From the NCBI RefSeq assembly GCF_000282515.1, contig NZ_AKJD01000084.1, positions 1 to 51,668 on the forward strand: DNA of 51,668 bases. The letters run 5' to 3'. A program made the position numbers and the translations under genes. How positions within the stretch are numbered: position 1 is the stretch's first letter; every line of letters begins with the position of its first letter. This document shows positions 36,101 to 44,337 of this stretch, one piece after another. The stretch is from Pseudomonas sp. GM80. Its GTDB lineage: Bacteria; Pseudomonadota; Gammaproteobacteria; Pseudomonadales; Pseudomonadaceae. Below the pieces are notes generated by a model. That model was not told the origin of the DNA. It did not search any database and saw only the letters and a list, made by a program, of their open reading frames with translations.

Positions 36101-36822
36101 GTGCGCAGACTGAACAGGGCAAACCGCCGATGGCCATGAAAATGGACATCGACGTGGCGGTCGGGGACGACAAACTCGCCTTCGCCGGATTTGGTCTGAC
36201 TGCCAACGTGCAAGGCCACGTGCACATCGGCGACAACATGGACACCCGTGGCGAGCTGTGGCTGAACGACGGCCGCTACAGCGCCTACGGGCAGCGCCTG
36301 TCCGTGCGCCGCGCGCGTTTGCTGTTCGCAGGACCCATCGATCAACCGTACCTGGACATCGAAGCGATCCGCCAGACCGACGACGTGATCGCCGGTATTC
36401 GTCTGAGCGGCAGCGCCGAGCAACCGACCACGCAGATCTTCTCGGAGCCGGCGATGAGCCAGGAGCAGGCGCTGTCCTATCTGGTCCTCGGCCGTCCGCT
36501 GAGCACCAACGGCGAAGACAACAACATGCTCGCGCAAGCGGCGTTGGGGTTGGGTTTGATGGGCAGTTCCGGGGTCACCAGCAGTCTGGCCAAGGATCTG
36601 GGGATTCAGGATTTCCAGCTCGACACGGCGGGCAGCGGCGATGCCACCAGCGTGGTGGCCAGCGGCAATATTACCGAGAAGCTCAGTTTGCGTTATGGCG
36701 TGGGCGTGTTTGAGCCGGCCAGCACCATCGCGTTGCGCTACAAGCTGAGCAAGAAGGTCTATGTGGAAGCCGCCAGTGGCGTCGCGAGTTCGCTGGATAT
36801 CTTCTACAAACGCGATTTCTAA
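33148..36822 (+). CDS. tamB: TamB, inner-membrane-anchored translocation/assembly protein
   Basis: 1224 residues from GTG 33148, overlapping the tamA stop. An N-terminal membrane helix (~5-25, ITALALLALVLLIVLSLTAVLG) is followed by a very long repetitive beta region of AsmA/TamB type, thought to form a groove across the periplasm for lipids. The C-terminal TamB domain ends GVGVFEPASTIALRYKLSKKVYVEAASG...LDIFYKRDF, with EPAMSQEQALSYLVLGRPLS before it. The length fits the family (~1,200-1,300). It partners TamA. A terminator follows 14 bases downstream. Confidence 0.95.
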   Translation: MKRGLKITALALLALVLLIVLSLTAVLGTQAGSRWVLGLIPGLTVDNFHGRLGGQWSADHLLWQQDSSRVELNQAIFAWSPLCLTRMTLCIEQLQADQVILQFPPSEETTESGPIKLPDLQLPLAIELGDVKVGSLLFNGSEQLKGLQLAAHWTAQGMQIESIKLQRDDLSLNLSGTLQPSGNWPLNIAGDLTLPSPGTGPWTLALKIDGDLLKTLNLHADSHGYLDGQLSGELQPLAENLPAKVRITSDAFKPSADLPDTLQLNQLLLTGEGDLKNGYQLNGNATLPADKGPVALLLKGKVDASGAQIAGLDLTANDKQSLKLSGSVDWSKGLSAQANINWQDFPWHRLYNEIDEPQVALRTFNGEVSYTDGQYLGNFAAALDGPAGAFTLSSPFSGSLKQIALPQLKMQAGQGKAEGHVNVQFADGIAWDTALDLSALNPAYWVAELPGTLAGPLKSQGEMKNERLSLTADLDLKGKLRGQPAILQAKADGAGEQWNLNALQIRLGDNSISGKGSLQQKLTGQIDIKLARLAQLWPELRGQINGRVDVAGTLKAPQGKLGLQGSQLAFQDNRLQSLNLDATLDSAQRAKIDLKGSGIQAGDTSLGTLTASAQGDIKSQKLSLDLLGPKLKLALGLDGNLDKGNWQGRLANGDIQAGGQDWKLQNPAKLERLADGKINFGAHCWMSGSASLCGEDQRLMPEPKLRYHLKQFPIESLAQWLPKDFAWQGKLNADLQLDLPASGPNGVVSIDASGGTLRIKDKDQWLDFPYQTLKLTSKLTPKRVDTELNFVGGKLGELMVQAQLNPLPKNKPLSGSFRLTGLDLSVARPFVPMVEKLTGRLNGSGTISGGLLAPLVNGTVQLSDGEVSGAELPMELQNLQLTALIAGESVRLDGGWKSGKSGQGSLNGNVAWGQALVVDLALKGTQLPVTVEPYAKLEVAPDLKISMADDELKIAGKVLVPKGEITVRELPPSTVKVSDDTIIVGAQTEQGKPPMAMKMDIDVAVGDDKLAFAGFGLTANVQGHVHIGDNMDTRGELWLNDGRYSAYGQRLSVRRARLLFAGPIDQPYLDIEAIRQTDDVIAGIRLSGSAEQPTTQIFSEPAMSQEQALSYLVLGRPLSTNGEDNNMLAQAALGLGLMGSSGVTSSLAKDLGIQDFQLDTAGSGDATSVVASGNITEKLSLRYGVGVFEPASTIALRYKLSKKVYVEAASGVASSLDIFYKRDF

Positions 36823-36836
36823 ACCGCGTCATCAAT

Positions 36837-36867
36837 AGCCGGGTCGCGACGCTGCGATCCGGCTTTT
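36837..36867 (+). terminator. Rho-independent terminator of tamAB
   Basis: AGCCGGGTCGC (36837-36847) pairs with GCGATCCGGCT (36854-36864; one G-T pair) around a 6-base loop, followed by TTT. Confidence 0.75.
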
Positions 36868-36941
36868 GCAGAATGTATTAGACTCACCGCAGTTCGAAAG
36901 CTGCGCGGTTTGCGGCTGCCTGAAGAGAACAGGGGGCGCAC

Positions 36942-38261
36942 ATGGTCCGCTTGAGTATGGTCTTGCTCGGTCATGAATTCGTCCGCAAGCGTTGGTCTGC
37001 GCTGGCGCTGACCGGCATTGTCTGGGGTGCGGCCGGTGTGGGCATCTTCATCGATGCGCTGGATGGTGTTCTGTACTTCCCGCTGCATGTCTTCGGCTAT
37101 CTGTTGCTGCTCGAAGCGCTGATCCTGCTGCTGGTGCCGGCACCGCAAGCCGGCACCGCTGCGGCCCTGCGCAAAGCGCGAGGTCTGGCTTTTCTCTTGT
37201 TGGGGCTGCTGATCGTCGACCGGCAACATGCTGCCGGGCTGATTCTGGCGGTGCTGTTTGGCGGGGCGTTTTTGCTCGATGGCGGCTTTCGGCTGGCGGC
37301 TGCGGTGGTGGTGCGCTTTGTTGGGTGGCAAGTGTCGCTGCTGGCGGGTTTGTTCGAAATCGGCTTTGGCGTGTTTATCCTCGAACCGTACCCGACGCTG
37401 TATAAGGGCACGGTGCCGTTCTGCATTGGCATGAGCCTGTTTCTCTCGGGCTGCGCCTTGTTGCGGCAAGCGGTGCGCTTCAAACACCAGCCGCCGCTGA
37501 CAAGCCCTTTGTCGGTCAGTGCGCCAGCCAGCAGCGAGGCGCTGGTGGTGCATGTCTGGACCCCCAGCGGCACCGTCGATGACACTTTGGTGCGCAACCG
37601 ACTGCTCAATCGCTACATTGCGGCGGTCGACATCAACGGCGTTATCTCCGCCGGCCATGCGGCACTGGAATGTGGCCCGGACATCTACGTCAGTCATTAC
37701 CCGCAGGATGACATTGATCGTTCGGCGGGGGATTTCGTGCGCTTGCTGCGGGCGACGCCGAACAACGATGTTGCCGGCCGGTTTCTGCCTGATTATGCGG
37801 GGGAGGTGGCGGACTGGTGTCCCTCTTCGGTGCAGGTCAGTTTTGCCCGCTACGATGCCCGGCGACTCAGTGCGTTCTGGGCGGACTATCGGCAGAACAG
37901 CACGTACAACCTGACCAGTCGCAATTGTTCCAGCGCTGTTGCCCATAGCCTCGAAGCGGCCCTTGAAGGGGCGATGAACCGCGGCCATTCGAGCATGCTG
38001 GATTTCGCCCGGGTCGTCTTCAGCCCCGAGTTCTGGGTCGCCGCGCAAGTGCGCAAACGCGCCGAGGCAATGGCCTGGACGCCCGGACTGGTGCTCGACT
38101 ATGCGCGAGCGCTGCATGCGGCCATCGAGCCGGCACCGCCGGGTTGGCACAGCATTTATGCGGTGAGCAAACGCGCCTTTGGGTACGTGGCGACTGCCTT
38201 GCGTGGGCGTGAGGTGCATCCAGTGCAACCGCCGCCTGTGCATCCCTCTGACGATTCCTGA
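36942..38261 (+). CDS. HdeD-like membrane protein fused to a permuted papain-like (NlpC/P60-type) domain
   Basis: 439 residues with a GGGGG-rich ribosome site. Residues ~18-180 hold six membrane helices (ALTGIVWGAAGVGIFIDAL; GLAFLLLGLLIV; ILAVLFGGAFLLDGGFRLAAA), the HdeD/DUF308 pattern. Residues ~200-430 are a soluble domain with His239 in ISAGHAALE ahead of Cys329 in TSRNCSSAVAHSL. This His-before-Cys order and the local motifs fit circularly permuted papain-like enzymes such as LRAT/YiiX relatives, which act as amidases, acyltransferases or lipases. The link to HdeD suggests a membrane-lipid or envelope-stress role. I infer the domain from motifs only. Confidence 0.7.
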   Translation: MVRLSMVLLGHEFVRKRWSALALTGIVWGAAGVGIFIDALDGVLYFPLHVFGYLLLLEALILLLVPAPQAGTAAALRKARGLAFLLLGLLIVDRQHAAGLILAVLFGGAFLLDGGFRLAAAVVVRFVGWQVSLLAGLFEIGFGVFILEPYPTLYKGTVPFCIGMSLFLSGCALLRQAVRFKHQPPLTSPLSVSAPASSEALVVHVWTPSGTVDDTLVRNRLLNRYIAAVDINGVISAGHAALECGPDIYVSHYPQDDIDRSAGDFVRLLRATPNNDVAGRFLPDYAGEVADWCPSSVQVSFARYDARRLSAFWADYRQNSTYNLTSRNCSSAVAHSLEAALEGAMNRGHSSMLDFARVVFSPEFWVAAQVRKRAEAMAWTPGLVLDYARALHAAIEPAPPGWHSIYAVSKRAFGYVATALRGREVHPVQPPPVHPSDDS

Positions 38262-38283
38262 CCGACGTTCCACCGAGTCGCCC

Positions 38284-38378
38284 CAATCGCTGGCAAGCCA
38301 GCTCCCACAGGTTTCTGCGGCGTGCATGAATTTTGTGTGCGACACGGACACTGTGGGAGCTGGCTTGCCAGCGATGGC
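38284..38378. repeat. REP pair, GCTGGCAAGCCAGC family
   Basis: Arms 38284-38310 and 38352-38378, between the HdeD-fusion gene and the marR promoter. Confidence 0.85.
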
Positions 38379-38445
38379 GTCAGGGTGTTCACCGCAATCT
38401 CCCAGCCCATTGGTCAACTATTTACAAAGCTTCCTAACTATTTCG

Positions 38446-38501
38446 TTGACATTCGCTGCCTAGGCAGTAACATCTCGACATACATTCACTGCCTAGGCAG
38501 T
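38446..38501 (+). promoter_or_regulatory. marR-efflux promoter with two identical operators
   Basis: CTGCCTAGGCAG, a perfect 12-bp palindrome, occurs twice: 38456-38467 and 38489-38500 (the latter extended to ACTGCCTAGGCAGT), 33 bp apart or about three helix turns. The first lies between TTGACA (38446-38451) and TAACAT (38468-38473), so a bound MarR dimer would block RNA polymerase; the second lies in the leader, 15 bases before the marR ATG. Confidence 0.8.
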
Positions 38502-38515
38502 TATTAGGTAAGCAC

Positions 38516-38998
38516 ATGAAGCATTTCACCCCGGACGAATTCAAACACTGCCATCTCGGCCTGTTGCTTGGCCGTGCTGCGCTGCTCAAGGACCGGATCA
38601 TCGACACCCACATGGAACCCCACGGCATCACCGCCGCGCAGTTCAAGGTGTTGATCATCATGGCCCAGTACGGCGTCGATACCCCGGCCGAGTTGTGCCG
38701 GCATCTGTCGCTGGACAGCGGTTCGATGACACGCATGCTTGATCGTCTGGAGCAGAAAGGTTTCCTGGCTCGCCAACGCAGCGAAGGCGATCGCCGTCAG
38801 GTGCAACTGACCCTGACCGAGCAAGGCCAGCAACTGGCTGATCGCCTGCCGCACATCGGCGCCGACGCGATGAATGAACTGGCCGGCGCCGTCACTCCGG
38901 ACGAGTTGAAGACCCTGGAATACATCCTCAAGAAAATCCTGCTGGCCGCCGGTGACCCGATCACCCTCCAGCGCTTAGGTGAACACAATGAGCGGTAA
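38516..38998 (+). CDS. MarR-family repressor of the efflux operon
   Basis: 160 residues. Winged HTH ~35-105: GITAAQFKVLIIMAQYGVDTPAELCRHLSLDSGSMTRMLDRLEQKGFLARQRSEGDRRQVQLTLTEQG, the canonical MarR pattern with the DRR wing. It stands first in the operon, with two identical palindromes over its own promoter, so autorepression released by an aromatic or lipophilic drug is likely. Its end overlaps the outer-membrane factor gene by 11 bases, which couples translation. Confidence 0.93.
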   Translation: MKHFTPDEFKHCHLGLLLGRAALLKDRIIDTHMEPHGITAAQFKVLIIMAQYGVDTPAELCRHLSLDSGSMTRMLDRLEQKGFLARQRSEGDRRQVQLTLTEQGQQLADRLPHIGADAMNELAGAVTPDELKTLEYILKKILLAAGDPITLQRLGEHNER

Positions 38999-40457
38999 AA
39001 CCTTGCGCAGCAGCCTGACCCTGGTGCTGTCGGCGATGATCCTCGCCGGTTGCGCCAACTACAGTGGCCTCGACACTCAAGGCGAAAACCTTGACGCGGC
39101 GAGCCTGAAAACCGGCCAATCCCTCAACGGCGTGACCCTGTCGCCCGCCGCGTGGCCAAAAAGCGATTGGTGGACGAGCCTGGGCGATCCGCAACTCGAC
39201 GGCCTGATCCGCGAAGCCCTGCACGACAGCCCTGACATGCAGATCGCCGCCGCCCGCGCCCATCAGGCCAGCGCCGCCGCGTATGCCGCTGATGCCGCAC
39301 GCTATCCGACCCTCGACGCCAGCGCCGGCATCAGCCGTTCGCGTCTGGCCAAGGATCAGGATCCGCTGGGGCAGGGCGATGCCTACGCCACCGTGCGTAA
39401 CGTCAGCGCCGGTTTCAATTACAACTTCGACCTGTGGGGCGGCCAGCGTGATGCCTGGGAAGCTGCACTCGGTCAGGCCCGCGCCGCTGAAGTCGATCGC
39501 CAGGCCGCGCAGTTGACGCTCGCCGCCGACGTCGCTCGTGCCTACAGCGATCTCGGTCAGGCGCACATCGTTTATGACCTGGCCAGCGACGACCTCAAGC
39601 GCACCAAACAAATGCTCGACCTGAGCCAGCGTCGTCTGAGCTCCGGGATCGACAGCCAGTATCAGTTCCAGCAAACCCAGAGCCTGGAAGCCAGTTCCGA
39701 AGCCAGTCTGATCGACGCGGAAAAACGCCTGAACAGTGCAAAAATTGCCTTGGCCGTGTTGCTCGGCAAAGGCCCGGATCGCGGCAACGAAATTGCCCGA
39801 CCGAAGATCCTGCAAGCCAGCGCTGTTGCCGTGCCGTCGGTATTGCCGGCCGAGCTGCTCGGTCGTCGCCCGGATCTGGTCGCCGCGCGCTGGCGCGTAG
39901 AAGCGGCGAGCAACGACATCGACTCGGCGAAAACCCAGTTCTATCCCAACTTGAATTTGTCGGCCTCGGCCGGTGCCGAATCCTTGTTGGGTGACGCGAT
40001 GTTCGGTTCGGCCAGTCGCTTCTTCAACATTGCCCCGACCATCTCGGTGCCGATCTTCGACGGCGGACGCCTGCGCGCCAACCTCGATGCGCGCGACGCC
40101 GATTACGATCTGGCGGTGGCGCAGTACAACAAAAGCCTGGTGAAGGCACTGGGCGATGTCAGCGACACGATCAACCAGTTGCGTGACATCGGCCGGCAGA
40201 TCGGTGCGCAGCAGCACGCCACCGACATTGCCCAGGATTCTTACAACACCGTCGTCCAGCGTTACGGTTCCGGCATCGGCAACTACCTGGACGTGCTCAG
40301 CATCGAGCAGCAATTGCTGCAGGCCCAGCGTCAACTGGCCACCCTCAATGCCGAGCAGATCGACCTGTCGATTCAACTGATGCAAGCGCTGGGCGGCGGC
40401 TTCCAGGGTGACACCCTGACCGCAGCCAACGCCACCCCAGCCACGCCGCACAACTAA
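38988..40457 (+). CDS. Outer-membrane efflux lipoprotein (NodT/OprM family)
   Basis: 489 residues from ATG 38988 with TTAGGTGA upstream, inside the marR 3' end. A lipoprotein signal ends in the lipobox LAGC (~18-21). Two OEP repeats follow, with WWTSLGDPQLDGLIREAL near the start and the mid-protein pair ELLGRRPDLVAARWRVEAASNDIDSAKTQFYPNLNLSASAG. It should form the TolC-like trimeric channel for the EmrAB-like pump encoded next. Fifteen bases separate it from emrA. Confidence 0.93.
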   Translation: MSGKTLRSSLTLVLSAMILAGCANYSGLDTQGENLDAASLKTGQSLNGVTLSPAAWPKSDWWTSLGDPQLDGLIREALHDSPDMQIAAARAHQASAAAYAADAARYPTLDASAGISRSRLAKDQDPLGQGDAYATVRNVSAGFNYNFDLWGGQRDAWEAALGQARAAEVDRQAAQLTLAADVARAYSDLGQAHIVYDLASDDLKRTKQMLDLSQRRLSSGIDSQYQFQQTQSLEASSEASLIDAEKRLNSAKIALAVLLGKGPDRGNEIARPKILQASAVAVPSVLPAELLGRRPDLVAARWRVEAASNDIDSAKTQFYPNLNLSASAGAESLLGDAMFGSASRFFNIAPTISVPIFDGGRLRANLDARDADYDLAVAQYNKSLVKALGDVSDTINQLRDIGRQIGAQQHATDIAQDSYNTVVQRYGSGIGNYLDVLSIEQQLLQAQRQLATLNAEQIDLSIQLMQALGGGFQGDTLTAANATPATPHN

Positions 40458-40472
40458 TTCAAGGTAATTGTC

Positions 40473-41675
40473 ATGGCCACTGCCGAAAACACCCAAGCTC
40501 AAGGCAACACCCCGGACACCGGCAACCCGCGCAAACGCAAAGTCATGCTGTTGGTGCTGGCCGTTGTGGTTGCACTCGCCTGCGCCGGCGTCTGGGCGTA
40601 TCACGAGTTCATCGGACGCTTCAATGAAAGCACCGACGACGCCTACGTCAACGGTAACGTCGTCGAAATCACCCCGCTGGTGACCGGCACGGTGGTCAGC
40701 ATCGGTGCTGACGACGGTGATCTGGTTCACGAAGGTCAGGTGCTGATCAACTTCGACCCGAACGATGCCGAAGTCGGCCTGCAAAGTGCCCAGGCGAAAC
40801 TGGCGCGCACCGTGCGTCAGGTACGCGGTCTGTACAGCAACGTTGATGGCATGAAAGCCCAGGTCAACGCGCAACAGGCTGAAGTGCAGAAAGCTCAGGA
40901 CAATTACAACCGCCGGAAAAACCTGGCGCAGGGCGGTGCAATTTCCCAGGAAGAACTGTCCCACGCCCGCGACGACCTGACCTCGGCGCAAAACGCCCTG
41001 GCCAACGCCAAACAGCAATTGAAAACCACCAGCGCGCTGGTTGATGACACCGTAGTTTCATCGCACCCGGACGTGATGTCGGCCGCTGCCGATCTGCGTC
41101 AGGCGTACCTGACCAATGCCCGTAGCACCTTGATTGCGCCGGTGACCGGTTATGTCGCCAAACGCACCGTGCAACTCGGTCAGCGTGTGCAACCGGGCAC
41201 CGCGTTGATGGCGGTGATTCCGCTGGATCAGCTGTGGATCGACGCCAACTTCAAGGAAACCCAACTGCGTGACATGCGCATCGGTCAGCCGGTCGATATC
41301 GAATCCGACATTTACGGCAGCGACGTGAAATACAGCGGCACCGTCGACAGCCTCGGCGCTGGCACCGGCAGCGCGTTTGCCTTGCTGCCGGCGCAAAACG
41401 CCACGGGTAACTGGATCAAGATTGTTCAGCGTGTGCCGGTGCGTATCCACATCAATGCCGAAGAACTGGCCAAGCACCCGCTGCGCGTCGGTCTGTCGAC
41501 CAACGTTGAAGTGAACCTGCACGATCAGAGCGGCCCAGTGCTGGCGCAGCAACCACCGCAAAAAGCCTCGTTCAGCACCAACGTCTACGACCGCCAACTG
41601 GCCGAAGCCGACGCGATGATTGCGCAGCTGATCCACGACAACAGCGCCGCGGTCAGCAAAACCGCGCAACGCTGA
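40473..41675 (+). CDS. emrA: HlyD/EmrA-type membrane fusion protein
   Basis: 400 residues. One N-terminal membrane helix (~24-45, VMLLVLAVVVALACAGVWAYH), then ESTDDAYVNGNVVEITPLVTGTVVSI, the signature of EmrA-like adaptors. A periplasmic coiled coil spans ~100-190 (QVNAQQAEVQKAQDNYNRRKNLAQGGAISQEEL) and a lipoyl/beta-barrel part follows (LIAPVTGYVAKRTVQLGQRVQPGTALM). It joins the inner-membrane pump to the outer-membrane channel. A REP pair separates it from emrB. Confidence 0.94.
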   Translation: MATAENTQAQGNTPDTGNPRKRKVMLLVLAVVVALACAGVWAYHEFIGRFNESTDDAYVNGNVVEITPLVTGTVVSIGADDGDLVHEGQVLINFDPNDAEVGLQSAQAKLARTVRQVRGLYSNVDGMKAQVNAQQAEVQKAQDNYNRRKNLAQGGAISQEELSHARDDLTSAQNALANAKQQLKTTSALVDDTVVSSHPDVMSAAADLRQAYLTNARSTLIAPVTGYVAKRTVQLGQRVQPGTALMAVIPLDQLWIDANFKETQLRDMRIGQPVDIESDIYGSDVKYSGTVDSLGAGTGSAFALLPAQNATGNWIKIVQRVPVRIHINAEELAKHPLRVGLSTNVEVNLHDQSGPVLAQQPPQKASFSTNVYDRQLAEADAMIAQLIHDNSAAVSKTAQR

Positions 41676-41737
41676 GATCACACCTGTGGTCAGGGGATTT
41701 GTCTGAGGTACAGGGATTGATCTGGGAAAAGGAATTC

Positions 41738-41846
41738 CTTGTGGCGAGGGGATTTATCCCCGTTGGGTCGCGCAGCGGCCCCTCTTTGGATCAGGAAAAG
41801 ACGGGACTGCTGCGCAGTCCAACGGGGATAAATCCCCTCGCCACAG
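41738..41846. repeat. REP pair inside the efflux operon (emrA-emrB gap)
   Basis: Arms CTTGTGGCGAGGGGATTTATCCCCGTT (from 41738) and AACGGGGATAAATCCCCTCGCCACAG (to 41846) in the 259-base gap between emrA and emrB. Confidence 0.85.
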
Positions 41847-41934
41847 TAGTTTTCCTTATCCCATAGATTGTTTTCCGCATGGGCAGCCGCGTCTGTAACA
41901 GACGCAGCGCCAACCCGGTTCCAAAGGATTCGCG

Positions 41935-43464
41935 ATGAGCAATAACGCTTCTTTCACGCCGCCCAGCCTGTTGCTCAGCACCATCGGCCTGTCGCTGGCG
42001 ACCTTCATGCAAGTGCTCGACACCACCATCGCCAACGTGGCGTTGCCGACGATTTCCGGCAACCTGGGGGTGAGTTCGGAGCAGGGCACCTGGGTGATCA
42101 CCTCGTTCGCCGTGAGCAACGCAATTGCGCTGCCGTTGACCGGTTGGCTCAGCCGCCGGTTCGGCGAGGTGAAACTGTTTTTGTGGGCCACGATTCTGTT
42201 CGTGCTGGCCTCGTTTCTCTGCGGTATCTCGACGTCGATGCCAGAACTGATCGGCTTCCGCGTCCTGCAAGGTCTGGTCGCCGGGCCGTTGTACCCGATG
42301 ACGCAAACCCTGTTGATCGCGGTCTATCCGCCCGCGAAGCGAGGCATGGCCCTCGCGCTACTGGCGATGGTCACGGTGGTCGCACCGATTGCCGGGCCGA
42401 TTCTCGGTGGCTGGATTACCGACAGCTACAGCTGGCCGTGGATTTTCTTCATCAACGTGCCGATCGGGATTTTTGCGGTGATGGTGGTGCGTTCGCAATT
42501 GGCCAAGCGCCCGGTGGAAACCAGTCGTCAGCCGATGGACTACGTCGGTCTGATCACGCTGATCATTGGTGTTGGCGCCTTGCAGGTGATCCTCGACAAG
42601 GGCAATGATCTGGATTGGTTCGAGTCGAACTTCATCATCATCGGCGCGGCGATTTCGGTGATCGCGTTGGCGGTGTTCGTGATCTGGGAAATGACCGACC
42701 AGCACCCGGTGGTCAACCTGCGGCTGTTCGCCTACCGCAACTTCCGCATCGGTACGCTGGTGCTGGTGTTGGGTTACGCCGGGTTCTTCGGCATCAACCT
42801 GATCCTGCCGCAGTGGTTGCAGACGCAAATGGGCTACACCGCGACCTGGGCGGGTCTGGCTGTGGCGCCGATCGGCATTTTGCCGGTGCTGCTGTCGCCG
42901 TTTGTCGGCAAGTACGCGCACAAGTTCGACCTGCGTTTGCTCGCCGGGATCGCGTTTCTGGCAATTGGCCTCAGTTGCTTCATGCGTGCGGAATTCACTA
43001 ACGAAGTGGACTTCCAGCACATCGCCCTGGTGCAGCTGTTCATGGGCATCGGCGTGGCGCTGTTCTTCATGCCGACCCTGAGTATCTTGATGTCCGACTT
43101 GCCGCCGAACCAGATCGCCGATGGCGCCGGTCTGGCGACTTTCCTGCGGACCTTGGGCGGTAGCTTTGCGGCGTCGCTGACCACGTGGATCTGGATTCGC
43201 CGGGCGGACCAGCATCATGCGTACATGAGCGAAAGCATCAGTACCTATGAGCCCGCGACGCGGGAGACGTTGAATCATTTAGGCGGCGCGAGCCAATCGG
43301 CTTATGCGCAGATGGATCAGATCCTCACCAGCCAGGCGTACATGCTCTCTACCGTGGATTACTTCACGCTGCTGGGCTGGGGCTTTATGGGCTTGATTCT
43401 GATTGTGTGGCTGGCCAAACCGCCGTTTGCCGCCAAGGCAGGGCCGGCCGCGTCCGGACATTGA
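41935..43464 (+). CDS. emrB: DHA2-family MFS multidrug pump (EmrB type)
   Basis: 509 residues with ~14 membrane helices. The family motifs are clear: LDTTIANVALPTISGNL in helix 1, GWLSRRFGEVKLFL (motif A), LQGLVAGPLYPMTQTLL, and the motif-C segment VVAPIAGPILGGWITDSYSWPWIFFINVPIGI. It exports lipophilic drugs with the EmrA-like adaptor and the OprM-like channel encoded upstream, the full tripartite pump being repressed by the first gene. It ends before a REP pair and the convergent lpxH. Confidence 0.95.
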   Translation: MSNNASFTPPSLLLSTIGLSLATFMQVLDTTIANVALPTISGNLGVSSEQGTWVITSFAVSNAIALPLTGWLSRRFGEVKLFLWATILFVLASFLCGISTSMPELIGFRVLQGLVAGPLYPMTQTLLIAVYPPAKRGMALALLAMVTVVAPIAGPILGGWITDSYSWPWIFFINVPIGIFAVMVVRSQLAKRPVETSRQPMDYVGLITLIIGVGALQVILDKGNDLDWFESNFIIIGAAISVIALAVFVIWEMTDQHPVVNLRLFAYRNFRIGTLVLVLGYAGFFGINLILPQWLQTQMGYTATWAGLAVAPIGILPVLLSPFVGKYAHKFDLRLLAGIAFLAIGLSCFMRAEFTNEVDFQHIALVQLFMGIGVALFFMPTLSILMSDLPPNQIADGAGLATFLRTLGGSFAASLTTWIWIRRADQHHAYMSESISTYEPATRETLNHLGGASQSAYAQMDQILTSQAYMLSTVDYFTLLGWGFMGLILIVWLAKPPFAAKAGPAASGH

Positions 43465-43476
43465 GGCAACACATAA

Positions 43477-43570
43477 CCTGTGGGAGCGGGCTTGCCCGCG
43501 ATGGCGGATTTTCAGTCAACAGAGATGTTGAATGTGATGGCCTCATCGCGGGCAAGCCCGCTCCCACAGG
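43477..43570. repeat. REP pair, GTGGGAGCGGGCTTGCCCGCGATGG family
   Basis: Arms 43477-43505 and 43541-43570, between the convergent emrB and lpxH genes. Confidence 0.85.
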
Positions 43571-43584
43571 GATAGCAGTGATCG

Positions 43585-44337
43585 TTAGAGGATCGGGGCG
43601 GGCAGGGCGGGTGGCGGGGCGAAATCGAACGGCGCCAGGGCGTAGCCGCTCTCATCCACTTGCAACGCCCAACCCTGTCGATCCCAATCCCCGAGCACAA
43701 TCCGCTTCGCCGCTTCATCACCGATCTGCAACTTGTGGATCGCCGGGCGATGGGTGTGCCCGTGGATCAGGGTTTTCACCCCGTATTCCTGCATGATCCG
43801 CGGAATCTCCTCGGGCGTGACATCGACAATGTCATTGGCCTTCATCCGCGTCTGCGCCTTGCTCTCACTGCGCAGTTTGCGCGCCAGTTTATGGCGGCTG
43901 CTCAGGGGCAGGTTGCGCAGGACAAACAGGGTGATCGGATTACGCAGATAGCGCCGCAGTTTCATATAGCCAACGTCGCGGGTGCAGAGGCTGTCGCCGT
44001 GCATCAGCAGCACTGGCTCGCCGTAAAACTGCACGACACTCGGGTCCTTCAACAACGTACAGCCGGCCTGCTTGCAGAAGGCCTTGCCGAGCATGAAGTC
44101 GCGATTGCCGTGCATCAGAAAAATCGCCGTGCCGCTGTCGCTTAAATCGCGCAGGGCCTGGCAGATGGAACGCTGGAAGGGTGTCATGGCATCGTCGCCA
44201 ATCCACGCTTCAAAGAAGTCGCCGAGAATGTACAACGCACTCGCCGAGCGGGCGCGTCCGGCGAGCAAATCCAGAAACGCCCGGGTAATGTCCGGGCGCT
44301 CCTCTTCCAGATGCAAGTCTGAAATCAGCAATATCAC
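43585..44337 (-). CDS. lpxH: UDP-2,3-diacylglucosamine diphosphatase
   Basis: 250 residues from GTG 44337, overlapping the ppiB stop (GTGA). A calcineurin-like metallophosphatase with the ordered metal motifs ISDLHLE (5-11), [26 protein letters not shown] and [10 protein letters not shown]. It makes lipid X from UDP-diacylglucosamine on the inner face of the inner membrane in lipid A synthesis. The ppiB-lpxH pairing is common in gammaproteobacteria. Confidence 0.96.
   Translation of the reverse strand: MILLISDLHLEEERPDITRAFLDLLAGRARSASALYILGDFFEAWIGDDAMTPFQRSICQALRDLSDSGTAIFLMHGNRDFMLGKAFCKQAGCTLLKDPSVVQFYGEPVLLMHGDSLCTRDVGYMKLRRYLRNPITLFVLRNLPLSSRHKLARKLRSESKAQTRMKANDIVDVTPEEIPRIMQEYGVKTLIHGHTHRPAIHKLQIGDEAAKRIVLGDWDRQGWALQVDESGYALAPFDFAPPPALPAPIL

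Noticed and set aside
33988..36537. 849-codon open frame on the minus strand
   Set aside because: It lies fully antisense to tamB, whose domains are clear. Long antisense frames are common in G+C-rich DNA, and the translation shows no known family.
38961..41018. 685-codon open frame on the minus strand
   Set aside because: Antisense to the outer-membrane channel and emrA genes; composition is that of a shadow frame.
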